Assembly (NCBI GenBank): GCA_913776965.1
Contig: CAJYQL010000101.1
Location: 1 to 64,000 of the forward strand
DNA from: an uncultured Xylophilus sp.
GTDB lineage: Bacteria > Pseudomonadota > Gammaproteobacteria > Burkholderiales > Burkholderiaceae_C
Direction of reading: 5' to 3'
Length of the DNA stretch: 64,000 nt
The stretch's first letter is position 1, and every line of letters starts with the position of its first letter. A program made the position numbers and the translations under genes. Positions 1-8,637 of this stretch are shown piece after piece. The notes under the pieces were generated by a model that was not told the origin of the DNA, searched no databases, and saw nothing but the letters and a program-made list of their open reading frames with translations.

Positions 1-1778
1 CTGGTGTTGAGCGTGATCTCGGTGCAGAGGTTGGACGAGTGCACCACGCCGGCATGCTGCTGCGGCGAGCGCACGTTGCAGGCGTCCTTGAAGGTGATCC
101 AGGGATGGCCGGTCTCGAACAGCATCGTGAGCATCTTGCGCCACAGGTCGGTCGCCTGGACGGTCTTGCTCGGCTTGATCTCGCCGCGGGCGGCCTGCGC
201 TTCGTAGGCGACGTAGGCGGTTTCGAACGCCGCGCCGAACAGGTCGTGCAGGTCCGGTACGGAGGAGGGCGAGAACAGCGTCCAAGCGCCCTTTTCCATC
301 ACACGGCGCATGAACAGGTCGGGGATCCAGTTGGCGGTGTTCATGTCGTGCGTGCGGCGGCGGTCGTCGCCGGTGTTCTTGCGCAGCTCCAGGAACTCCT
401 CGATGTCGAGGTGCCAGGTTTCCAGGTAGGTGCAGACGGCGCCCTTGCGCTTGCCGCCCTGGTTCACCGCCACGGCGGTGTCGTTCACCACCTTCAGGAA
501 CGGCACCACGCCTTGCGATTCGCCGTTGGTGCCCTTGATGTGGGAGCCGAGCGCCCGCACCCGGGTCCAGTCGTTGCCGAGGCCGCCGGCGAACTTCGAC
601 AGCAGCGCGTTTTCCTTGATCGCGTCGTAGATGCCGTCGAGCGCGTCGGGCACGGTGGTCAGGTAGCACGAAGACAACTGCGAACGCAGCGTGCCGCTGT
701 TGAATAGCGTGGGGGTGGACGACATGAAGTCGAACGAGGACAGCACCTCGTAGAACTCGATAGCGCGGGCTTCGCGATCGGTCTCCTTCAGGGCCAGGCC
801 CATCGCCACGCGCATGAAGAAGGCCTGCGGCAGCTCGATGCGGGTCTTGCGGATGTGCAGGAAATAACGATCGAACAGCGTCTGCAGTCCGAGGTAGTCG
901 AACTGCATGTCGCGTTCGGCCTTCAGGGCCTTTGCGAGGCGCGGCAGGTCGTAGGTGAGCAGGGCGGGATCGAGCAGTTCGGCCTCGACACCTTTCTGGA
1001 CGAAGCCCGGGAAATACTCGGCGTACGCCGCCGGCATCTCGGCCTGGGTCACGTCGCGGCCGAGCACTTCCTTGGCGATGGTGTGGGCCAGCAGCCGGGC
1101 GGTGGCGTAGGTGTAGTCGGGATCCTTCTCGATCAGCGTCCGCGCGGCCAGGATAGAGGCCTTGTACACCTCGTCGACCGGCACGCCGTCGTAGAGGTTG
1201 CGCATCGTCTCGGCGACGATCGGCTCGGCCTTCACATCGGCACCCAGACCTTCGCAGGCTGCCTCGATCAGGCCCTGCAGCCGCTGCACGTCCAACACGA
1301 AGCGCTGGTCGCCGTCGGTGACGGTGAGGGCGGGCGTGGAGGGGGTGGCGTCCTTCTGCTGCTGGGCGCGTTCCTGCGCATGACGCTCGCGGTAGAGCAC
1401 GTAGGCGCGCGCGACCTCGTGGTGGCCGCCCCGCATCAGGCCGAGTTCGACCTGGTCCTGCACGTCCTCGATATGGAAGGTGCCGCCGCCGGGACGCGAA
1501 CGCATCAGGGCGCGCACCACCGCCTCGGTCAGCGAATCCACCGTTTCCCGCACGCTGGCCGATGCGGCGCCCTGGGTGCCGTGGACAGCGAGAAATGCCT
1601 TCATCATCGCGACCGCGATCTTCTGCGGGGTGAACGGCACCACTGCACCGTTGCGGCGAATGAGCTGGTACTGCGACACGGCGCCGGGTGCGGTCGCGGC
1701 GGGCGACGGCTCTATACGCGCGGCGAGCGGATGGCGGGAAGCGCCCGTGGCGGGGCTGGTCGAGGCGACAGTTTGCAT
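1..1778 (-). CDS. nrdA: Ribonucleoside-diphosphate reductase class Ia, alpha subunit (5' part only)
   Basis: Reduces ribonucleotides to deoxyribonucleotides in the cytoplasm together with the NrdB radical subunit, which is not in the window. About 592 residues are visible; the C-terminal part runs off the left edge. Translated leftward, the start (MQTVAS) is followed by an ATP-cone allosteric domain (about residues 35-130, beginning YQLIRRNGAVVPFTPQKI) and then the large-subunit barrel. The stretches LSSCYLTTVPD (with an active-site Cys), KFAGGLGNDWTRVRALG and NQGGKRKGAVCTYLETWH are typical of NrdA. The ATG at 1776-1778 is preceded by an AGAGGAC ribosome binding site. The gene is expressed from the promoter at 1879-1907 under NrdR control. 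The identification is secure; only the missing 3' end cannot be judged. Confidence 0.97.
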   Translation of the reverse strand, partial: MQTVASTSPATGASRHPLAARIEPSPAATAPGAVSQYQLIRRNGAVVPFTPQKIAVAMMKAFLAVHGTQGAASASVRETVDSLTEAVVRALMRSRPGGGTFHIEDVQDQVELGLMRGGHHEVARAYVLYRERHAQERAQQQKDATPSTPALTVTDGDQRFVLDVQRLQGLIEAACEGLGADVKAEPIVAETMRNLYDGVPVDEVYKASILAARTLIEKDPDYTYATARLLAHTIAKEVLGRDVTQAEMPAAYAEYFPGFVQKGVEAELLDPALLTYDLPRLAKALKAERDMQFDYLGLQTLFDRYFLHIRKTRIELPQAFFMRVAMGLALKETDREARAIEFYEVLSSFDFMSSTPTLFNSGTLRSQLSSCYLTTVPDALDGIYDAIKENALLSKFAGGLGNDWTRVRALGSHIKGTNGESQGVVPFLKVVNDTAVAVNQGGKRKGAVCTYLETWHLDIEEFLELRKNTGDDRRRTHDMNTANWIPDLFMRRVMEKGAWTLFSPSSVPDLHDLFGAAFETAYVAYEAQAARGEIKPSKTVQATDLWRKMLTMLFETGHPWITFKDACNVRSPQQHAGVVHSSNLCTEITLNT

Positions 1779-1876
1779 TGAATGTCCTCTGGACGAAGGC
1801 GGTGGAAAGAGAGGCGCCGCACGGATGGAACCGGGATGCGGCACACGAAAAAGCTTGAAGCGAGACCGGCTGCGAC

Positions 1877-1923
1877 CCACTATATCTAGGGTGTCGCGGG
1901 TTTTCAAACGCTACCTATAGTGT
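1877..1923. promoter_or_regulatory. Pair of NrdR boxes controlling nrdA
   Basis: Two 16-bp sites match the NrdR consensus ACACTATATATAGTGT: box 1 at 1877-1892 (core CTATATCTAG) and box 2 at 1908-1923 (ACGCTACCTATAGTGT). Their starts are 31 bp apart, three helical turns, as is known for NrdR repressor pairs in front of nrd operons. Box 1 covers the -10 element and box 2 abuts the -35, so bound NrdR should block RNA polymerase. The nrdR gene itself is not in the window. Confidence 0.9.
1879..1907 (-). promoter_or_regulatory. nrdA promoter (-35 TTGAAA, 17 bp, -10 TATAGT)
   Basis: Read on the minus strand, TTGAAA (1907-1902) is followed by a 17-bp spacer and TATAGT (1884-1879), a near-consensus sigma-70 promoter pointing at nrdA. 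Transcription would start near 1872, giving a leader of roughly 95 nt. The element lies between and under the two NrdR boxes, which supports it. Confidence 0.75.
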
Positions 1924-2158
1924 AGCGGCGTGGAAAGCGGCTGCCGGACCAGCCGGGCGAAAACGCCTGTTTCCGCCATCGCTTCCGGCCATATCGGACG
2001 GCAGCGCGCACGGGTGCTGCGTCGTCGCCGGCCCTGCCAACGCTGGCGCGGTGCAGCGGTCGATTTGGCTTGGAAAGCCGCATGGCTGCTGGCCTTTGCC
2101 GGACTGCCCGACCCGCCGGACCATGGCGCCGGGAAGCCGCCACGCCACGGTCGTTTTA
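1924..2158. other. Intergenic stretch without a recognisable gene
   Basis: Between the NrdR boxes and the ampD stop codon I see no conserved protein, no RNA and no strong terminator hairpin. Open frames here have no credible start sites and look like noise of high-GC DNA. Confidence 0.5.
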
Positions 2159-2732
2159 TTACATCTTGTGGCGGGGAAAGGCTGACAGGGTCCAGTCGAG
2201 CGACCTGCGTAACGCACCCCAGTCGAAACCGTCACCCGGATCGCCTTTGCGGCCCGGCGCGATGTCGGAATGGCCGGCGACATGCCGGATCGGATAACGG
2301 TGGCCGATCGCGGCGCACAGGCGCGCCAGCACCGGGTACTGGCGCGGATCGAAGGTGTCGCCTTCGAGGCCTTCCAGCTCGATGCCGATCGAGTCGTCGT
2401 TGCAGTTGTCGCGTCCGCGGTAGGACGACCGGCCGGCGTGCCACGCGCGGCGGTCGCCGTCGACGAACTGCAGCACCTGTCCGTCGCGACGCACGAAGAA
2501 GTGGGCAGAGACTTCGATGCCGCGGATCGTGGCGAAGTAGGGGTGGGCATCCCAGTCGAGCGTGTTAGCGAACAGCGCCTCCACTTCGCCGCCGCCGTAG
2601 ACGCCGGGCGGCAGGCTGATCGAATGCACGACGATCAGGTCGATGCAGGCATCGGCCGGCCGCGGTCCGTGGTTCGGCGACGGGCGCCGCTCGGCCGGCT
2701 GCCACCAGCCGCCGTCCCAGTCGCCGGATGGC

Positions 2733-2740
<8 letters not shown>
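2159..2740 (-). CDS. ampD: 1,6-anhydro-N-acetylmuramyl-L-alanine amidase AmpD
   Basis: Cytoplasmic zinc amidase (Amidase_2 fold) that cuts the peptide from anhydro-muropeptides during cell-wall recycling; in many bacteria it also sets AmpC beta-lactamase induction through AmpR. The protein has 193 residues, normal for AmpD. VVHSISLP carries the first zinc His, IGIELEG the family Glu, and HVAGHSDIAPGRKGDPG the second His and the Asp ligand. I choose the GTG at 2738-2740 (VFEPSGDW) because upstream codons in the frame lie inside the pilR reading frame and look non-coding; it overlaps the pilR stop by 8 bp, implying translational coupling. It is the last gene of the ypjD-PP0621-pilS-pilR-ampD operon. 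Confidence 0.93.
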
Positions 2741-4310
<1,570 letters not shown>

Positions 4311-4314
4311 CGTT

Positions 4315-6003
4315 CTATTGTGGCGTGTCGAACACGGCCTCGCCCGACGCAGGCGCCGGCGGGCGGAAGGCGATGGTGAATGCGTTGCCGGGCAGGTCGC
4401 CACGCCCGGTCGGGCGGGCGATGCGGCGGTAGCCGATCGCCGCGCCGTGGCGTTCGCACAGCTCGCGGCAGATGTGCAGGCCGAGTCCGCTGGAGCGGCT
4501 TTCCGACGAGAAGAACGGCTCGAACAGCCGCTGCTCGACCGTCGGCTCCAGCGGCGGGCCGTCGCTCCACACCTCCAGCAGCGCCTGGCCGCCGGATACC
4601 GTCCAGGTGCGGACCTGCAATGCGTCGTCGTGCGGCGTGATGTAGCGCAGCGCGTTGTCGAGCAGGTTCACCAGCACGCGGCGCAGGTGCTCGGCGTCGA
4701 ACTCGACCACCGTGCCGGGCGCCTCGCCGATCCACTGCAGGCCGCAGCCCCGGCCGGCATGGACGTGCCAGTCGAGGCAGACGATCGAGACGCTGTCGTC
4801 CAGCACCAGCCGGGCGCCGTCGAAATCGAAGCGGCGCTGTGCACGCGAGACGTCGAGCACCTCCTCGGCGATGCGCACCAGGCGCTGGGCGTTCTGGCGC
4901 ACCAGCTGGGCGAGCTGCTTCTGGCCCGGATCGTGCAGTTCCTCGTCGAGCAACTGGTTGGCCTGCACGATGGCGGCGAGCGGGTTGCGAATCTCGTGCG
5001 CCACTGCCGCCGACATGCGGCCCATCGCCGCGAGTTTTTCGGTACGCAGGCGCGCCTCGGTTTCGCGCAGGTCTTCCAGGAACATGACGCACAGCCCGCC
5101 GGCGAGCTGGCCGTCGGGCGGCGTGGGGCGCGTCTTGACATGCAGTCGGCGCGGGCCGGCCCCTTCGTACTGCAGCGTCACGTCCGCCGCCTGCCGCCCT
5201 CCACCCGCGAGGGTGCGCCCGGCCAGCTCGGCCAGCGGCTGCCAGACCGGTGTGCTGCGCAGCGAGAAGGGCGGCGGCACGGCCCGGGCGGCGGTGCCGA
5301 GCAGCTGCCGTGCCGCCGGATTGGCCGCGTGGACCGTGTCGTGCACATCGATCACCAGCACCCCGTCGGCCAGCGACTCGATCACCAGTTCGTTGACCTG
5401 CGCCTGCACCGCGGCCGCATGCTCGCTGCGGCGTGCGGCTTCCTCCTCGCGCGCGAGGCGGGCGGCCAGCGGATGGACCAGGATCGCGACCAGGAAGTAC
5501 CCGATGCCGGTGAGGCCCGCCTGCACGAAGCGCGGTGCGGCGGCGCCCGGCACCTGCCACCAGAACGCGACCGCATCGGCGAGCAGCAGCAGCGTGACGC
5601 CCGCCGCCGTGCCCCAGGCGGTGCGGCGGGTGCCGAGCACCGCCGCCATCAGCACCGGCAGGCCGAAGAGCGGTGTGTAGTTCGCCGCGCCCGACTGCAG
5701 CGATTGCATCGCGGCGAAGGCCAGCAGGTCCACGCCGACCGTCGGCACCCAGAGCCGCGCGGCGAGCCGCTCGCCCGGCCGGGGGCGCAGCGCCGCCCGC
5801 ACGAAGAGGGTGGCGCCGACGTAGGCGATGCACAGCAGGAGGAAGGCGGGGTCGAAACCTTGCCCCATCGCGTAGGTCAGCCCCTGCAGCAGCAGCACCG
5901 CCACGGCGACCAGCAGCCGCGCGGTGGTGAAGCCGTTCCAGATGCGCAGTTCGGTCGGATCGAAGGAGCCGAACCAGCGCAGGCCGGCGTTCATCGCGAC
6001 CAT
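4315..6003 (-). CDS. pilS: Membrane sensor histidine kinase, PilS type
   Basis: Inner-membrane kinase of about 562 residues that pairs with the following regulator. An N-terminal region of about six hydrophobic segments (residues 20-200) is followed by a PAS-like domain (about 215-330), a dimerisation domain with the H-box AVAHEIRNPLAAI, and a HATPase domain with the N box NLLDNALRY and G box SSGLGLHI. HEIRNPL is typical of the NtrB/PilS group. Start could be 6003 (MVAMN) or 5994 (MNAGL); I keep the longer one, 11 bp after the preceding stop. It is the third gene of the operon, and its own stop lies 4 bp before pilR. Confidence 0.88.
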   Translation of the reverse strand: MVAMNAGLRWFGSFDPTELRIWNGFTTARLLVAVAVLLLQGLTYAMGQGFDPAFLLLCIAYVGATLFVRAALRPRPGERLAARLWVPTVGVDLLAFAAMQSLQSGAANYTPLFGLPVLMAAVLGTRRTAWGTAAGVTLLLLADAVAFWWQVPGAAAPRFVQAGLTGIGYFLVAILVHPLAARLAREEEAARRSEHAAAVQAQVNELVIESLADGVLVIDVHDTVHAANPAARQLLGTAARAVPPPFSLRSTPVWQPLAELAGRTLAGGGRQAADVTLQYEGAGPRRLHVKTRPTPPDGQLAGGLCVMFLEDLRETEARLRTEKLAAMGRMSAAVAHEIRNPLAAIVQANQLLDEELHDPGQKQLAQLVRQNAQRLVRIAEEVLDVSRAQRRFDFDGARLVLDDSVSIVCLDWHVHAGRGCGLQWIGEAPGTVVEFDAEHLRRVLVNLLDNALRYITPHDDALQVRTWTVSGGQALLEVWSDGPPLEPTVEQRLFEPFFSSESRSSGLGLHICRELCERHGAAIGYRRIARPTGRGDLPGNAFTIAFRPPAPASGEAVFDTPQ

Positions 6004-6014
6004 CGTGTCCGGGG

Positions 6015-6254
6015 TCAGCCGCGGATCGCGCGCTGCCGGTGGTCGGTGCAGCAGAAATGGCGACCGTCCGGTGCGGGCAGCGCATCGGTCTGCGGCAGGT
6101 GCAGGCCGCACCAGTCGCAGGCGACCATCGGCTCCGGTGCGGCGATGCGCGGCGCGGCGGGCGGCGGCGCCACATCGCGGCCGACCCGGTTGCGCCCGCC
6201 GCGCAGCAGCCACAGCAGCAGGGCGATCGCCGCGAGCAGCACCAGCAGCTTCAT
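6015..6254 (-). CDS. PP0621-family small membrane-anchored cysteine protein
   Basis: Small protein of 79 residues: an N-terminal membrane anchor (MKLLVLLAAIALLLWLL), a basic linker, then a C-terminal segment with the Cys pairs CDWC and FCC and nearby His residues, suggesting a small zinc-ribbon-like module. It belongs to the conserved PP0621 family that is commonly found beside ypjD and pilS in betaproteobacteria; function unknown. Its ATG overlaps the ypjD stop codon (ATGA), and its stop is 11 bp before pilS, so it is translated as part of the operon. Confidence 0.85.
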   Translation of the reverse strand: MKLLVLLAAIALLLWLLRGGRNRVGRDVAPPPAAPRIAAPEPMVACDWCGLHLPQTDALPAPDGRHFCCTDHRQRAIRG

Positions 6255-7045
6255 GGACGGCCCAGCACCACTTCGAGCACGAACCGGGAGCCGACATAGG
6301 CCAGCAGCAGCAGCGCCGATCCCGCGTACAGCCAGCGCAACGCGGTGCGTCCGCGCCAGCCGAAGCGCATGCGGCCGAGCAGCAGCACCAGGAACGTCGC
6401 CCACGACAGCACTGAGAACACCGCCTTGTGGTCCCAGCGCCAGGCGCGGCCGTACAGCACTTCGCCGAACAGCAGCCCGGCGGCGAGCGTGGCGGTCAGC
6501 AGCACGAAGCCGGCCGTGACGAAGCGGAAGGTCAGGCGCTCCAGCGTCAGCAGCGGCATGCCGCTCTGTGGCTCGGCGGCGCGGCGCATCTGCCGCTCGG
6601 CGCGGGTCATCAGCCAGGTGTGGACCAGCGCGGCGGCGAACAGCCCGTAGGAGGCGATGCCGAGCGCCAGGTGCAGCGGCAGCCACGGCGATTCCTCGAC
6701 GTGCAGCGGCGTGCCGGGAAACACCAGCGACAGCAGCACCGCGACCGCGCCGAGGCCCGACAGCGTCCAGCGCGCCTGCATGCGGGGATAGAGCCGGCTT
6801 TCCACGCCGTAGACGGTCAGCACCAGCCACGCGGTGATCGACAGCGCCGGCGCGAAGCCGAAGAGCGGCGCCGGTCCGAGCAGTCCCCGCGCCAGAAGCG
6901 CCCCGTGCAGCAGCCAGGCGATGACCAGCACCGCGCGCCCGGCGCTCGCGGCGATGCGGCCGGCGAGCGCGGCGGGCAGCGCATAGGCCAGCGCCGCGGC
7001 AAGGCCCAGGACCATGCTGGCGGGGGGCACGCTGGCTAGAATCAT
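6251..7045 (-). CDS. ypjD: CcsA/YpjD-type cytochrome c assembly membrane protein
   Basis: Inner-membrane protein of 264 residues with about eight hydrophobic segments, of the CcsA/CcmC-like haem-handling superfamily (YpjD branch). Conserved positions include the His of LHLALGIASYG and the haem-site-like stretch WRWDHKAVFSVLSW near the C-terminus, equivalent to the WWD/His region of the family. The precise substrate of the YpjD branch is not established. It is the first gene of the leftward operon; the 92-bp gap to ffh must hold its promoter and that of divergent ffh. Confidence 0.88.
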   Translation of the reverse strand: MILASVPPASMVLGLAAALAYALPAALAGRIAASAGRAVLVIAWLLHGALLARGLLGPAPLFGFAPALSITAWLVLTVYGVESRLYPRMQARWTLSGLGAVAVLLSLVFPGTPLHVEESPWLPLHLALGIASYGLFAAALVHTWLMTRAERQMRRAAEPQSGMPLLTLERLTFRFVTAGFVLLTATLAAGLLFGEVLYGRAWRWDHKAVFSVLSWATFLVLLLGRMRFGWRGRTALRWLYAGSALLLLAYVGSRFVLEVVLGRP

Positions 7046-7137
7046 GGCCCGAGTTTAGTGGCGTTTCCCCCGTCGCCCGGCCCGCGGCAACGCCCGCCGG
7101 CGCCCGCCCTCTTCACCTTCCGACCCCCCCCCTCCGC

Positions 7138-8517
7138 ATGGCATCCGCACTCACCGACAAACTCTCCCGGCTCGTCAAGGAAATGCGCGGCCAGGCCCGC
7201 ATCACCGAGTCCAACGTGCAGGACATGATGCGCGAGGTGCGCATGGCGCTGCTCGAGGCCGACGTCGCGCTGCCGGTGGTGCGCGACTTCATCGCGCGGG
7301 TCAAGGAAAAGGCGCTCGGCCAGGAAGTCATGGGCTCGCTCAAGCCGGGCCAGGCGCTGGTCGGCATCGTCAACCGCGAACTCGCGGCGACGATGGGCGA
7401 AGGGATCGCCGACATCAATCTGCAGGCCCAGCCGCCGGTGGTGATCCTGATGGCCGGCCTGCAGGGCGCCGGCAAGACCACCACCACCGCCAAGCTGGCC
7501 AAGCACCTGATCGAGAAACGAAAGAAGAAGGTGCTGACCGTGTCGGGCGACGTGTACCGTCCAGCCGCGATCGAGCAGCTGAAGACCGTGACGAAGCAGG
7601 CCGGCGCCGAATGGTTCCCCAGCACGCCGGACCAGAAGCCGCTCGCGATCGCCCAGGCCGCACTCGACCATGCCAAGCGCCACTATTTCGACGCGCTGCT
7701 GGTCGACACCGCCGGCCGCCTCGCGATCGACGAGGTGCTGATGCGCGAGATCCAGGAACTGCACGGCTTCCTGAAGCCCACCGAGACGCTGTTCGTCGTC
7801 GATGCGATGCAGGGCCAGGACGCGGTCAACACCGCCAAGGCGTTCAAGGAGGCGCTGCCGCTGACCGGCATCGTGCTGACCAAGCTCGACGGCGATTCCC
7901 GCGGCGGTGCGGCGCTGTCGGTGCGGCAGGTGACCGGCGCGCCGATCAAGTTCGCCGGCGTGTCCGAAAAGATCGACGGCCTGGAAGTGTTCGACGCCGA
8001 GCGCCATGCCGGCCGCATCCTCGGCATGGGCGACATCGTGGCGCTGGTCGAGCAGGTCACCGCCGGCGTGGACATGGAGGCGGCGCAGAAGCTCGCCGCC
8101 AAGGTCAAGAGCGGCGACGGTTTCGACCTGAGCGACTTCCTCGGCCAGCTGCAGCAGATGAAGCAGATGGGGGGGCTGTCGAGTCTGATGGACAAGATGC
8201 CGGCCGAACTCTCGGCCAAGGCCGGTCAGGTCGACATGGACAAGGCCGAGCGGGACATCAAGCGGAAGGAAGGGATCATCCAGAGCATGACGCCGCTGGA
8301 GCGCCGCAAGCCCGACCTGATCAAGGCGACGCGCAAGAAGCGCATCGCCGCCGGTGCCGGCGTGCAGGTCCAGGAGGTCAACCGCTTGCTCAAGGAGTTC
8401 GAGCAGATGCAGACCATGATGAAGAAGATGAAGGGCGGCGGCCTGATGAAGATGATGAAGCGCATGGGCGGCATGAAGGGCCTGGGCGGCGGCGGCATGC
8501 CCAAGCTGCCGTTCTAG
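7138..8517 (+). CDS. ffh: Signal recognition particle GTPase Ffh (SRP54)
   Basis: Protein component of the signal recognition particle: binds 4.5S RNA and signal sequences of nascent membrane proteins and delivers ribosomes to FtsY. With 459 residues it has normal length. It has an N domain (1-90), a G domain with P-loop GLQGAGKTT (107-115), DTAGR and TKLDGDSRGG, and a methionine-rich M domain (about 300-459) ending in repeats of MMKKMKGGG type, which binds RNA and signal peptides. It is a single gene, closed by the terminator at 8587-8620. Confidence 0.98.
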   Translation: MASALTDKLSRLVKEMRGQARITESNVQDMMREVRMALLEADVALPVVRDFIARVKEKALGQEVMGSLKPGQALVGIVNRELAATMGEGIADINLQAQPPVVILMAGLQGAGKTTTTAKLAKHLIEKRKKKVLTVSGDVYRPAAIEQLKTVTKQAGAEWFPSTPDQKPLAIAQAALDHAKRHYFDALLVDTAGRLAIDEVLMREIQELHGFLKPTETLFVVDAMQGQDAVNTAKAFKEALPLTGIVLTKLDGDSRGGAALSVRQVTGAPIKFAGVSEKIDGLEVFDAERHAGRILGMGDIVALVEQVTAGVDMEAAQKLAAKVKSGDGFDLSDFLGQLQQMKQMGGLSSLMDKMPAELSAKAGQVDMDKAERDIKRKEGIIQSMTPLERRKPDLIKATRKKRIAAGAGVQVQEVNRLLKEFEQMQTMMKKMKGGGLMKMMKRMGGMKGLGGGGMPKLPF

Positions 8518-8523
8518 GCCAAT

Positions 8524-8588
8524 TCTGAAGCTTTCGGGCCTTTTGCGCAGGTCCTGCCTGCGCAACGTGCTATCGAATCAGGAGCAAA
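8524..8588 (-). repeat. Dispersed repeat, copy A (core GCTCCTGATTCGATAGC)
   Basis: On the minus strand this stretch begins GCTCCTGATTCGATAGC and continues through GCGCAGG into a GC-rich inverted part. The 17-bp core and the following GCGCAGG recur, plus strand, at 44401-44463 and 56272-56332. This copy sits in the 3' intergenic region of ffh, just before the terminator, the usual place for such elements. Confidence 0.75.
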
Positions 8589-8620
8589 CAAAAAAGCCGG
8601 CAGATGCCGGCTTTTTTGTT
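8587..8620. terminator. Bidirectional Rho-independent terminator, ffh / opgH
   Basis: A perfect inverted repeat has arms 8587-8602 and 8605-8620. The GC core GCCGGCA/TGCCGGC is flanked by A6 on the left and T6 on the right, so it works in both directions between the convergent ffh and opgH genes. Confidence 0.95.
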
Positions 8621-8637
8621 GGGCGGATGCGCCGCGA

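Noticed and set aside
855-1781. Rightward frame of 308 codons opposite nrdA
   Set aside because: It is the antisense of clear NrdA motifs and has no recognisable domain.
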